Shown here one piece after another: positions 15,306 through 23,586 of a DNA stretch of 64,000 nucleotides. The number at the start of each line of letters is the position of its first letter. The stretch's first letter is position 1. The DNA comes from an uncultured Aquimarina sp. Its GTDB lineage: Bacteria; Bacteroidota; Bacteroidia; Flavobacteriales; Flavobacteriaceae. The notes beneath the pieces were generated by a model. It did no database searches, was not told the DNA's origin, and saw nothing but the letters and a program-made list of their open reading frames with translations. Both the position numbers and the translations under genes were made by a program. Location: positions 1-64,000 of the forward strand of contig NZ_CANLMP010000005.1 in assembly GCF_947492405.1 (NCBI RefSeq), in the 5' to 3' direction.

Positions 15306-16208
15306 GTGAAAGAAGAAAAAATATATAATTCAATATCAGAATTCTTTAGGTCAATCAATTTAGAAATTGAACAGGATTTCGATTTCACTATACACCCTTT
15401 GGATAAACTACACGGAGACCAACCCATGTCGTCGCCTTTTTTTAGAACGAATTATATAGCTTTTCTTTTAATAGAATCTGGAAAAGGTCATTATACTATA
15501 GATGAACATTGGTTCGAACTTAAACCTAAATCATTTTATTTCACGCTTCCCGGACATTTAAAATCTTTTACCATAGAAGAAAATTGGAAAGGTTATATGA
15601 TTACTTTTTCGCTAGACTTTTTAAAAGCCAACTATCCAGGAAACATAGAACAAGATTTCCCTTTCTTATTAAAAGAAACTGTTCCCGTAATGTATCTTAA
15701 AAGTCAGTCTTACCAACGAATTGACAAACAATGTGAAGTATTCATAAGTGAATACAATGGTAATTCAACATATAAAAAACGTATTGTAGCCAACCAACTC
15801 GTTACATTTCTTTTTCAGGTCAAGGAACTATTACTTTCACACCAAGTAACAATTTCACTCGAAAACCGACCTACTGAAATCGTAAAATCATTTCAGGTAG
15901 CATTAAATAAAAATTTACTGGGCATAGTCAAAGGCAGCGCAGAACATATTTGGAATGTACAAGAATATGCCAATGAACTGGCAATGCACCCGAATTATCT
16001 AAGCAATGTTATCAAATCTCAAACAGGTAAAACTGTTAAACAATGGATTGACGAAAGGATTATTTCTGAAGCAAAATCTTTACTTAATAATACCGATAAA
16101 TCCGTTTCTCAGATTGCTTACAGCCTAACCTTTGGCGATACTTCCAATTTTTCACGGTTTTTTAAGAAAAAAACAGGTCTTACACCTGCAAAATATCGTG
16201 AATCTTAG
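15306..16208 (+). CDS. AraC-family transcriptional regulator
   Basis: 300 residues from GTG 15306. An N-terminal cupin-like sensor domain (about 20-150) is followed by a C-terminal double helix-turn-helix (about 200-298) with the family signature around FGDTSNFSRFFKKKTGLTPAKYR. It lies directly upstream of a short-chain dehydrogenase gene in the same direction, the likely target. Confidence 0.92.
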   Translation: MKEEKIYNSISEFFRSINLEIEQDFDFTIHPLDKLHGDQPMSSPFFRTNYIAFLLIESGKGHYTIDEHWFELKPKSFYFTLPGHLKSFTIEENWKGYMITFSLDFLKANYPGNIEQDFPFLLKETVPVMYLKSQSYQRIDKQCEVFISEYNGNSTYKKRIVANQLVTFLFQVKELLLSHQVTISLENRPTEIVKSFQVALNKNLLGIVKGSAEHIWNVQEYANELAMHPNYLSNVIKSQTGKTVKQWIDERIISEAKSLLNNTDKSVSQIAYSLTFGDTSNFSRFFKKKTGLTPAKYRES

Positions 16209-16317
16209 AAATTGACCATAAGACCTTAAAAACAGACCAAGTTAGGGCCTTCCTTTTACTGGAAATTTGTAGTGTAATTAAAAAACAAATAATAATTCAC
16301 TTTAAAATCTAAGTAAA

Positions 16318-17076
16318 ATGGAAAATTCAAATCAAACACTAAAAGGAAAAGTAGCAATCGTAACAGGAGCATCTAAAAACTTAGGAGCTGAAACAGCAAC
16401 TTATTTAGGAAGTTCAGGTACCAATGTAATTGTTCATCACTTTAGTGATGGTAGTAAAAGTGAGGCTTTGCAAATAGTAGAAAAAATCAAAGCATCTGGT
16501 AATAATGCAAAATTAGTACAAGCCGACCTAAGACAAGTATCTGAAATCAAACGTCTATTTGATGAAGCAGAAAGTACTTTTGGAAAAGTAGATATTCTTG
16601 TCAATACAGCTGGTACAATGCTCAAAAAACCAGCAGCAGAGGTTTTAGAAGATGAGTATGATCAAATGTTTAATATTCACACAAAATCAGCTTTTTTCTT
16701 ATTGAGCGAAGCTGCGAAACGAGTTAATGATGGTGGACGAATTGTAAACATTTCAACTACCTTAACATCTGTTACAACCGGGCTTTACTCAGTTTACGCG
16801 GGAGCAAAAGCAGCGTCTGAGCAATTTGTAAAAATGATAGCTAAAGAAATTGGCTCTCGTGGCGTAACTGTTAATTCTATTGCACCAGGACCTTTAAATA
16901 CATCTTTTTTCTATCCTGTAGAAAACGAACATTCAATAGACTATCTAAAACATATGTCTGTTCAAAACAGATTAGGCGAAATATCTGATGTTTTACCAAT
17001 GGTCAAATTTTTAACAAGTCCAGAAGCTGGTTGGGTAACTGCGCAATCAATCAGAGTAAATGGTGGAATGTTTTAA
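16318..17076 (+). CDS. short-chain dehydrogenase/reductase
   Basis: 252 residues, classical SDR: cofactor motif TGASKNLG (16-23), NTAG (96-99), catalytic Ser146 region, and YAGAK with Tyr160 and Lys164. The C-terminal VNGG motif is present. Best fit is a 3-oxoacyl-ACP-reductase-like SDR; substrate unknown. The neighbouring AraC regulator and the cNBD protein suggest an inducible catabolic or detoxifying role. Confidence 0.92.
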   Translation: MENSNQTLKGKVAIVTGASKNLGAETATYLGSSGTNVIVHHFSDGSKSEALQIVEKIKASGNNAKLVQADLRQVSEIKRLFDEAESTFGKVDILVNTAGTMLKKPAAEVLEDEYDQMFNIHTKSAFFLLSEAAKRVNDGGRIVNISTTLTSVTTGLYSVYAGAKAASEQFVKMIAKEIGSRGVTVNSIAPGPLNTSFFYPVENEHSIDYLKHMSVQNRLGEISDVLPMVKFLTSPEAGWVTAQSIRVNGGMF

Positions 17077-17140
17077 AATTAATAAAGAAATTATAAATAT
17101 AAGGCAGGGATAGAATTCCTGCCTTTAAAAAATTTAAAAG

Positions 17141-17587
17141 ATGATACGAACAGGAATCAACATTGGAAAATTAAGTAAAGTACCATTTTTTGATGCGCTT
17201 TCAGAAGAACAGCTAAAACAAGTAGCTAATGAAGCGCAAGAATTCGGATTTGAGAAAGGAGAAACAATCAAAACAAGAGAAGAGACAAACACTACTTTTT
17301 GGATTTTATTATATGGTAGTTGGTCGATAAAGAGATTTTTAAATGGCACAGAAGAACCTGCTTTTTATGAAACTGATAAACTTGGTTCTTGGCATGGTGG
17401 GATTTCAATAATTGATGTTATAGCACCTGCCGAGATAAAAGCAACTTCGTATAGCTATGTTATGCAAGTTAATCCGAAATTAATGGAAAAATGGATACAG
17501 GATGGGATGCCGATTCAAGAGCACTTGTTAAAAGGAATTGGTTTTGGAGGTAAGTTATTATATGATCATTACAGCTCCAAAAAATGA
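17141..17587 (+). CDS. stand-alone cyclic-nucleotide-binding-domain protein
   Basis: 148 residues that cover only a Crp-like sensor domain (VPFFDALSEEQLKQVA start, G-rich strand region to about 120). There is no C-terminal helix-turn-helix, and the reading frame ends with DHYSSKK. It overlaps the next gene by 4 bp. Its role without a DNA-binding domain is unclear; it may sense a ligand for the membrane partner. Confidence 0.75.
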   Translation: MIRTGINIGKLSKVPFFDALSEEQLKQVANEAQEFGFEKGETIKTREETNTTFWILLYGSWSIKRFLNGTEEPAFYETDKLGSWHGGISIIDVIAPAEIKATSYSYVMQVNPKLMEKWIQDGMPIQEHLLKGIGFGGKLLYDHYSSKK

Positions 17588-17793
17588 AAAAAGTTAGACA
17601 GACAATTATCGTTTGGATAGCTATCTATCCAACGATAACCATTATCCAATATTTTTTTGAAAATCTATTGAATACTTTCCGACTCGAAATAAGAACACTC
17701 ATTCTTACTGTTGTTCTAGTACCATTAATGGTTTATGTTCTTGTTCCTTTTTGGACTAAAATATTGACCAAAACGAAAAAGAACAGTAGCTAA
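17584..17793 (+). CDS. small two-span membrane protein
   Basis: 69 residues with two hydrophobic segments (about 5-24 and 37-56) and a KKVRQ start and KTKKNSS end that place both termini inside. ATGA overlap with the cNBD gene means translational coupling. Family unknown. Confidence 0.7.
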   Translation: MKKVRQTIIVWIAIYPTITIIQYFFENLLNTFRLEIRTLILTVVLVPLMVYVLVPFWTKILTKTKKNSS

Positions 17794-17808
17794 TAATACA
17801 TAAAAAAT

Positions 17809-17850
17809 AATAGCGGTTTTGATACGCAATCAAAGTCGCTATTTTTATAT
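17809..17850 (+). terminator. Rho-independent terminator
   Basis: AATAGCG...TTTTGAT pairs with ATCAAAG...CGCTATT around a short loop, followed by TTTTATATTT. It closes the AraC/SDR/cNBD group. Stem ends resemble those of the hairpin at 13611-13652. Confidence 0.85.
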
Positions 17851-17993
17851 TTATGGTATATGCGTTTAGATCGAATAGTACGCACTCAAAAATCCTCTAC
17901 TACTCTTATAATAGAAGATCGTTAAAAGTAATACAATCTCTTACAGAAAAATAAATGACAGAATCTGTCTATTAAATCTTTCAAGAAATTAAA

Positions 17994-18404
17994 TTACGCT
18001 TCTAAAATGATACTTGTTTTTGAAGCACCATACTCTGAAATTTTTTCAAGAAAGGAAATAAGATGCTTATTGTTTCTAAAATAACCTAAAACACATAAGC
18101 AATCATCACCAGTAATTCTATCACAACTTTGTACTTCTTCCATTGCCTGTATTTGTTTTTGGGCATCATTTGATCCTGTTGATCCGCGGTGTATTACTAA
18201 TGTTATATACGCTTTAGTCTCAATACCCAATTTTTCATGATTTACTTTTAGAGCATAACCTTCGATTATGCCTTCTTCTTCCATTTGCCTAACACGCTTT
18301 CCTATTGCAGGAGCAGACAATCCTACTTCTTTTCCAATATTAGCGAAGCTTTCTCTTGCATTAATTTTTAGCATTTCAAGTATCTTTTTATCCAACACAT
18401 CCAT
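17994..18404 (-). CDS. Lrp/AsnC-family transcriptional regulator
   Basis: 136 residues: N-terminal HTH (LDKKILEMLKINAR through GLSAPAIGKRVRQMEEEGII) and C-terminal RAM ligand domain with the GDDCLCVLGYF strand. Feast/famine family, usually amino-acid responsive. It is divergent from the small membrane protein/acetyltransferase pair, a typical arrangement for a regulator and its target. Confidence 0.92.
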   Translation of the reverse strand: MDVLDKKILEMLKINARESFANIGKEVGLSAPAIGKRVRQMEEEGIIEGYALKVNHEKLGIETKAYITLVIHRGSTGSNDAQKQIQAMEEVQSCDRITGDDCLCVLGYFRNNKHLISFLEKISEYGASKTSIILEA

Positions 18405-18448
18405 TTTTAATCGTAATTTAATTGTTATTTATTCAATGGTTTCGAATT

Positions 18449-18508
18449 CAAAAATACAATTATTAATTCGATTATAAATCAAAAACAAAATAATGAGTTT
18501 TATATTTG
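18449..18508. promoter_or_regulatory. divergent promoter boxes between lrp-like gene and 18572 operon
   Basis: TATATTTG at 18501-18508 (+ strand) and TATTTTTG on the minus strand (18449-18456) both match the Bacteroidota -7 consensus TAnnTTTG. No convincing -33 TTG at the ideal spacing was found for either, so this is only partial support. Confidence 0.45.
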
Positions 18509-18571
18509 TATTGAAACATTTAAACAAAAACAGTTTCTAATATAAATTGGTCAAACAGAAAAAGATAAAAT

Positions 18572-18808
18572 ATGAGTCCATTTTTAATTGATAGTATTGG
18601 TTATATAGCTCTAGTTATCAATCTATATTCTATGTCCACCAAAGGTGAATATAAACTACGTTTAATATCACTAATCGCAAATGCAGGTTACATTTTATAC
18701 GGTGCATTAATTAGTGCTACACCCATAATTGTGGGCTGTACAATTGCAGTATTGCTTCATGGATATCATATAAGAAGATTACGAATTAATAAGAATAATA
18801 ATGATTAA
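18572..18808 (+). CDS. small integral membrane protein (YgjV / single-repeat type)
   Basis: 78 residues, almost entirely three hydrophobic helices with a basic tail (RRLRINKNNND). The pattern GYIALVINLYSM, then YKLR, then NAGYILYG recalls the small YgjV-like membrane family; I am not certain. The stop overlaps the start of the acetyltransferase gene by 8 bp. Confidence 0.7.
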   Translation: MSPFLIDSIGYIALVINLYSMSTKGEYKLRLISLIANAGYILYGALISATPIIVGCTIAVLLHGYHIRRLRINKNNND

Positions 18809-19316
18809 AATAAAAACAGCTACCAAAGCAGATACAGAGGTTTTAGCACTTCTAGGTCGACTAACATGGTCTGAATCTCACGGACATTATATTGAAGATA
18901 AAAATGATGTATTAAAATACCTTAATGAGAATTTTTCAGTTTTTAAAACGAAACAGAATATAAACGATCCTAAGCAACTTTTCTATATTATTTATGCGGA
19001 TGATTTACCTGTTGGTTATGCAAAACTAGTAGTGGATGCCTCAAACAAAAATATTACATCACAGAACAGTTGTCAATTAGAACGAATTTTTATCCTAAGC
19101 GATTTTATACCTTTAAAAATTGGACGACAGCTACTAACTTTTGTTGAAGAGCAAGCCAAAAAATTGCAATTAGATACCATGTGGCTCACCGTTTACATAA
19201 AAAATAATAGAGCTATTAGATTCTATGAGAAAAATGAATTTAAAAACGTTGGAGAATTAAATTTTATAGTCAACGGAAAAGGGTATGAAAATATAGTTTT
19301 CTCAAAAAAAATATAA
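18801..19316 (+). CDS. GNAT-family N-acetyltransferase
   Basis: 171 residues. N-terminal strand IKIKTATKADTEVLALL, acetyl-CoA loop region ERIFILSDFIPLKIGRQLL (a weak form of the R/Q-x-x-G-x-G/A motif) and C-terminal NNRAIRFYEKNEF typical of the fold. Resembles PaiA-type polyamine acetyltransferases. Co-transcribed with the preceding membrane protein. Confidence 0.88.
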   Translation: MIKIKTATKADTEVLALLGRLTWSESHGHYIEDKNDVLKYLNENFSVFKTKQNINDPKQLFYIIYADDLPVGYAKLVVDASNKNITSQNSCQLERIFILSDFIPLKIGRQLLTFVEEQAKKLQLDTMWLTVYIKNNRAIRFYEKNEFKNVGELNFIVNGKGYENIVFSKKI

Positions 19317-19321
19317 CAAAG

Positions 19322-19444
19322 TTGAAAAACGATCAGAATAAATTTAAAAACGAAGGTTTACGAAGGGAAACATATCAAAAAATCACTTTTTATCGTATAA
19401 TCACTATTACCGATAAGAAATACCAGGTTGAATTTTTGGTTTGA
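19322..19444 (+). other. possible 40-residue open frame
   Basis: TTG-started frame six bases after the acetyltransferase stop; it reads as sensible protein (KFKNEGLRRETYQKITFYR...KKYQVEFLV). It could be a remnant or a small protein. The rest of the gap (19445-19517) shows nothing. Confidence 0.25.
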
Positions 19445-19517
19445 TAATCGACTAATCACAAGACTATAAAAAAGTAACCGCAAACTGAATTTCAATAACG
19501 ATATGAACTAATACATA

Positions 19518-19690
19518 GTTGAATAATATCTATTTGATCATAGCTATCTCGTTTTAAATCGAAAGGTCTTTGTATATTTATGAAGGCACAATACTTACAA
19601 AATAAAAAAAACCAATGCGTAGATAGTAGTGTCGGTAGTTAGGTAACATTTTACCCAACTACCGTGCATATATTTAAACGCTAATAATAA
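19518..19690 (+). repeat. cassette-boundary dyad element 16 (diverged type A)
   Basis: The type-A core is recognisable (TGATCATAGC, CGAAAGGTCTTTGTATATTTATGAAGGC, ACCAATGCGTAGA). The internal hairpin is CGGTAGTT-A-GGTAA-CATT-TTACC-C-AACTACCG, where both sides have changed together relative to the GCA...TGC of other copies. Right end ATATATTTAAACGCTAATAAT. Far (6 kb) from the main array. Confidence 0.8.
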
Positions 19691-19711
19691 TTTGAGAAAT
19701 CACAAAAATCA

Positions 19712-20356
19712 ATGAAAATAAACCTATTTATTGGAATTCTTTTTTACTCGACTTTGTTTGCTTGTGATTTAAAAAATGATGATCGATTTATTTTCTTCCT
19801 TCACAATCGATTTTTAGAAGAACACGAATTGAATGAATTGCATCCCGAATATGGAAGGACTGAATACAAGGAAATAGTTAGCGAATATGAAAAGAATGGA
19901 TTTAAAGTAATAAGTGAAAAAAGAAACGGAAATGTAAATGCGAGAGACTATGCGGTTGGAATTGTAACTCAAATTGACAGTTTAATAAACATTGGTATTG
20001 AACCTCAAAAAATAACTGTCATAGGGACTTCAAAAGGAGGATATATTGCTCAATATGTTTCGACCTTGGCAAATAATCCAAATTTGAATTTTGCGTTCGT
20101 TGCAAGTTTCAGGAATTCCGACATTGAGAATATACCTGAAATTAATTATTGCGGGAATATTTTGACCATTTATGATAAATCAGATCCATTTGGAGTTTCT
20201 GCATTGGAACGAAAAAAAACTTCAAGTTGTGAAATAAAACACTTTAAAGAAATTGAGCTTAATACTGGGATGAGACACGGATTTTTATTTAAACCATTAA
20301 AAGAATGGATTGAACCGACAATAAAATGGGCAAATGGAAATTACAATATGAGATAA
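19712..20356 (+). CDS. alpha/beta-hydrolase lipoprotein
   Basis: 214 residues. Lipobox LFAC (Cys18). Nucleophile Ser107 in GTSKGG (GxSxG), acid Asp155 or Asp158 in YDKSDPF, His189 in GMRHGF. So an exported serine hydrolase with a complete triad; substrate unknown. Preceded by a type-A dyad element, so it looks like cassette cargo. Confidence 0.8.
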   Translation: MKINLFIGILFYSTLFACDLKNDDRFIFFLHNRFLEEHELNELHPEYGRTEYKEIVSEYEKNGFKVISEKRNGNVNARDYAVGIVTQIDSLINIGIEPQKITVIGTSKGGYIAQYVSTLANNPNLNFAFVASFRNSDIENIPEINYCGNILTIYDKSDPFGVSALERKKTSSCEIKHFKEIELNTGMRHGFLFKPLKEWIEPTIKWANGNYNMR

Positions 20357-20364
20357 AAATTAAG

Positions 20365-20428
20365 GGCAATATCGTGTACAATTAAATGCTTAATCACATA
20401 ACTAGTTACGCATACCAATTGTTGTATG
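20365..20428 (+). repeat. possible short cassette-boundary element
   Basis: GCAATATCGTGTAC near 20365 and CATACCAATTGTTGTATG (right box GTTGTATG at 20421-20428) are placed as boundary arms, with poor pairing. The right box is of the GTTGTA kind. Confidence 0.4.
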
Positions 20429-20452
20429 TCATTTAACTCACTCTATAGCATA

Positions 20453-20896
20453 ATGAAAATAACAAGAACAAATTCTCAAAATTCCGAATTTAAAAGACTT
20501 GTACAATCACTAAATTTAGATCTTGCAGAAAGAGATGGTGATACTCACTCTTTATCTCAATTCAATGACATCTCCAATGTAAACTATGTTGTTTTAGCAT
20601 TTAAAAAAGATAAAGCAATTGGTTGCGGAGCAATCTCTGAATATAATTTTAGCGCTATGGAGATTAAAAGAATGTATGTATCACCGGAAACTAGAGGCCA
20701 AAGAATTGGAGAGAAGATTTTAGCTGAATTAGAAAACTGGTCTAAAGAATTAGGATATTCCAGATGTATACTCTTTATGGGATCAAAACAACCTGAAGCT
20801 GGTAAACTTTATCAAAGAAACAATTATAACGCTATAGAGAAATACGGTATACTAAAGGATATTCCAGACAGCTTATGCCTTGCTAAAGATTTATAA
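20453..20896 (+). CDS. GNAT-family N-acetyltransferase
   Basis: 147 residues from ATG 20453. An earlier in-frame ATG at 20426 lies in the boundary box, so it is less likely. Acetyl-CoA motif ETRGQRIGEKIL (R/Q-x-x-G-x-G) is clear, and the C-terminal GKLYQRNNY motif follows. Substrate unknown. Single gene between boundary elements. Confidence 0.88.
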   Translation: MKITRTNSQNSEFKRLVQSLNLDLAERDGDTHSLSQFNDISNVNYVVLAFKKDKAIGCGAISEYNFSAMEIKRMYVSPETRGQRIGEKILAELENWSKELGYSRCILFMGSKQPEAGKLYQRNNYNAIEKYGILKDIPDSLCLAKDL

Positions 20897-20907
20897 ACAA
20901 AAACGAA

Positions 20908-21040
20908 CTTGCAACACATATACAAAATTAATTATTACCACAAGTCTAATTACAAAAAATCTAGTAGACTTTCATTCGGTATGTATTTGTTAAATTAGTT
21001 GTTTAAAAGCTTAATTAATCCTCTACAAACCTGTTAGTTA
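20908..21040 (+). repeat. cassette-boundary dyad element 17 (type C)
   Basis: Left box CTTGCAAC 20908-20915, right box GTTAGTTA 21033-21040. The middle (TTCGGTATGTATTTGTTAAATTAGTTGTTT) is the same core as element 1 at the left edge of the window, about 20 kb away. Confidence 0.7.
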
Positions 21041-21052
21041 CAATAAGGCAAA

Positions 21053-21243
21053 ATGAATAGAATATTAGTGCTAATTTTTTGCATACTCATTGTAGGCTGT
21101 AAAATGATTCGGACAAAAGATTAAACACTATAAAAATTGATGATCTTCAATCAATTATTGATTTAATCTATCAATCTAACTATTCTAAAGCCATTTTAGT
21201 AATATATCCTGGTGGTGATTTAAAAGCAAAAAATAATGACTAA
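21053..21243 (+). pseudogene. frameshifted small lipoprotein gene
   Basis: ATG 21053 opens a lipoprotein signal (ILVLIFCILIVGC) that stops at 21122-21124. From 21124 another frame continues for 39 codons (NTIKIDDLQSIIDLIYQ ... GGDLKAKNND) to TAA 21241-21243. A one-base slip would join them into one lipoprotein of about 60 residues. The unit still has matching boundaries (GTTAGTTA at its start, TGACTAAC at its end), so it is a decayed cassette. Confidence 0.65.
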
Positions 21244-21397
21244 CATTATATATAAAATCAACACAAAATTTAATATCGGATGGAAAGTTTACTTCCTTAT
21301 GTGATCTCGCTGAATTTTTATAAATTGAAGTAAAACAAAAAAATAAAGTAAGATTTTGCTTTGATGTGACACATACTAATAGCGCTGTAGATAATTG
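21237..21397 (+). repeat. cassette-boundary dyad element 18
   Basis: Left box TGACTAAC 21237-21244 overlaps the stop of the broken gene. ATTATATATAAAATC faces GATGTGACACATACTAAT. The right end GTAGATAATTG 21387-21397 matches the far end of the next unit (9 of 11). Confidence 0.65.
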
Positions 21398-21404
21398 ATG
21401 AAAA

Positions 21405-21815
21405 ATGTCAATAAAAAAAGAAGTACTATTTAGAATATTCAGGATTGGATTAGTGATACTGCTAACAAAATTACTGTTCCCTTTTACTCAAACTTTCTTT
21501 GTTAAGTATTTTGACGAAATTACTTTGGTATTTGTCTTATCCTGTTTGTTGATTTCGATTTCTACTGGTTTCCTTACCAGTTTGACTATAGTATCTTTAA
21601 AAACCATAAAAAAAGATACGTTAATCGTAAAAGATACTTTAACGAAAAATATGTATTTACCGCTTACTTTCGTGCTTTTTACAACATATGCTTTATACTT
21701 AAAAGTGTCTTTAAATACTTTTTATATTGTATTGATTTTAATCGGAATTGAATTATATGGTATAATAGTTAATATAATTAAGAATAGGAAAAATAAAAAA
21801 ATAGAACTTAAATAA
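21405..21815 (+). CDS. four-span membrane protein of unknown function
   Basis: 136 residues, four hydrophobic segments (about 11-30, 38-62, 82-98, 101-122), basic C-terminus KNRKNKKIELK. No recognised family. A nearby ATG at 21398 is in another frame and closed. It lies in a unit whose start and end sequences mirror each other. Confidence 0.7.
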   Translation: MSIKKEVLFRIFRIGLVILLTKLLFPFTQTFFVKYFDEITLVFVLSCLLISISTGFLTSLTIVSLKTIKKDTLIVKDTLTKNMYLPLTFVLFTTYALYLKVSLNTFYIVLILIGIELYGIIVNIIKNRKNKKIELK

Positions 21816-21816
21816 A

Positions 21817-21890
21817 AATTACCTACTACAAAATGTAAAACTAATAACTACCTTAGGTTAGTAACATTTATTATATTTAAAGTTCTAGCT
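21817..21890 (+). repeat. short cassette-boundary element
   Basis: AATTACCTAC at 21817-21826 mirrors GTAGATAATTG at 21387. Inside, AATGT...ACTAA...TACC pairs with GGTTAGTAACATT around TTAG, a compact hairpin like the one at 2662-2734. Right box uncertain (AGTTCTAGCTAATC). Confidence 0.55.
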
Positions 21891-21910
21891 AATCTAAATG
21901 AGTATTGAAT

Positions 21911-22603
21911 ATGAAAGGAAAAATTGGAATTGTGATTATTATTTTGTCCTTTATAATTTCATTGAACCCTTATTGGCTGATTCTTGGAATTCCTCTTTTT
22001 GTAATTGGAATAATATTATTGTTGTTTTCTAAAAAATCAATTAGATCTAAATTGATTTGGATTTTAACACCAATAATTCTTTGGTATCCTTTTATGCAAT
22101 TATTCTTTTACTTAATGGGAACAATTGGAATGGCTACAGCTCAAAAACTTGACTTAATATTTCCTGAAGATTTTGAAGGAACGGCAATTGTAATTTCTAA
22201 TATGCCTTGTGCAAAAGAAATAGAGATTATAGATAATCGTGAACAATTAAAAATTCCAAAAAACGGAATTTTACTTTATAAAGGTGACCTGAAAAATGGA
22301 TATATAAATAATCGATATTACAAGATAAAAAAGAACGGAAAAAAGATTGAAATACCAACTCTTGCGAATTATATGTACTCTATTGATTCGAAGAGTAAAC
22401 CCGATAAAAGTGAAATCGGAATTTGGTTAAGTGATGTAGGAACAAAATATAATCCAAATTCGAAAGGAGGAATTAATTATTCATTTAGAAAATTTATAAT
22501 AAGTTCAAAAGATAGTTTGGAGAAATGGAATAATTTTAAGGACTCAGGAGAATTAGAAAGAATAACCGACAGTTTGGTAGAGCACTGTAAAAATAAAAAC
22601 TAA
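21911..22603 (+). CDS. membrane-anchored protein of unknown function (DUF6843-like)
   Basis: 230 residues from ATG 21911. Three N-terminal hydrophobic segments (about 4-20, 24-42, 53-75), then a soluble C-terminal part containing FPEDFEGTAIVI and KNGILLYKGDLKNG that faintly resembles the DUF6843 fold. Function unknown. Confidence 0.7.
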   Translation: MKGKIGIVIIILSFIISLNPYWLILGIPLFVIGIILLLFSKKSIRSKLIWILTPIILWYPFMQLFFYLMGTIGMATAQKLDLIFPEDFEGTAIVISNMPCAKEIEIIDNREQLKIPKNGILLYKGDLKNGYINNRYYKIKKNGKKIEIPTLANYMYSIDSKSKPDKSEIGIWLSDVGTKYNPNSKGGINYSFRKFIISSKDSLEKWNNFKDSGELERITDSLVEHCKNKN

Positions 22604-22694
22604 CTACAATAATTTGTATCTTACAGATGTTACTTTATGGAAGTAAATATAATAGACAGGAAACATTATGCCGCATTAAAAACAAATGAAATAA

Positions 22695-23381
22695 ATGATA
22701 GAAAATCTACCAAATTGGGTTGAGTTACTTTTTATAATCACCTACGTATCAACAATAGTTTTTTTTCATTATTCGAATGGAAAACCAAAAAGATTAACTT
22801 TTTTCATCATTCTTTGGTCAATTGTACAATCCTTACTGGCATATATTGGTTTTTATCAAACTACTAACTCAACTTTACCAAGATTTGGTTTCGTATTAAT
22901 TCCATCTATAATTCTAATTATATACGGATTACTCCCAAAACAACAAAAATGGATTTTTGAAAAAAGAGATACAAAAATCAGTACTTTTTCACATTCAGTT
23001 AGACTACCAGTCGAAATTGTTTTATTTGGCCTTTTTATATACAAAATGATTCCTGAACTAATGACATTTGAGGGTAGAAATTATGATATTATGCTAGGTA
23101 TAACAGCTCCAATAATCGGATGGCTATTTATAAAGAAGAAATTAACCAAACAGATTTTATTACTATGGAATATTATAGGTTTAGGCTTTGTACTTTTTAT
23201 TCTGGTAAATGGTATTTTATCAGCTGAATTACCATTTCAACAATTTGGGTTCGAGCAACCTAATCGTGCAATAAATTATTTCCCTTTTGTTCTGCTACCA
23301 GCTACAATAGTTCCAATTGTAATTTGGACACATTTGTCGGACATAGTTAAATTAAGAAAAGAAATAAAACAAAAACTTTAG
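22695..23381 (+). CDS. multi-span membrane protein of unknown function
   Basis: 228 residues with about seven hydrophobic segments and short loops, no catalytic motif. Family known to me only as hypothetical membrane proteins in Bacteroidota. It is preceded by about 90 bp without clear signals. Confidence 0.7.
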   Translation: MIENLPNWVELLFIITYVSTIVFFHYSNGKPKRLTFFIILWSIVQSLLAYIGFYQTTNSTLPRFGFVLIPSIILIIYGLLPKQQKWIFEKRDTKISTFSHSVRLPVEIVLFGLFIYKMIPELMTFEGRNYDIMLGITAPIIGWLFIKKKLTKQILLLWNIIGLGFVLFILVNGILSAELPFQQFGFEQPNRAINYFPFVLLPATIVPIVIWTHLSDIVKLRKEIKQKL

Positions 23382-23452
23382 CTTAGTGTTTATTCAAAAA
23401 CCAATTATTCCTTATTCTCTTAATACGGATAGTTATATATTATGTACTTACT

Positions 23453-23557
23453 ATGCGAGAAAAATATTATGATATAAAAGAACAACAAATAGATATAACT
23501 GAACGATATATAAATACTTATAATAACTTTGAAATAATTGAAACCGTTAGCTGCTAG
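23453..23557 (+). other. possible 34-residue open frame
   Basis: ATG 23453 to TAG 23557; reads MREKYYDIKEQQIDITERY and ends in TVSC over a GTTAGCTGCTAGC palindrome. May be a gene remnant. The gap otherwise shows no features. Confidence 0.2.
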
Positions 23558-23586
23558 CTAAAAGACATCCGTGCTAACATTAAACC

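Noticed and set aside
16437..16625. Reverse open frame inside the SDR gene
   Set aside because: Antisense shadow of a gene with a full set of SDR motifs.
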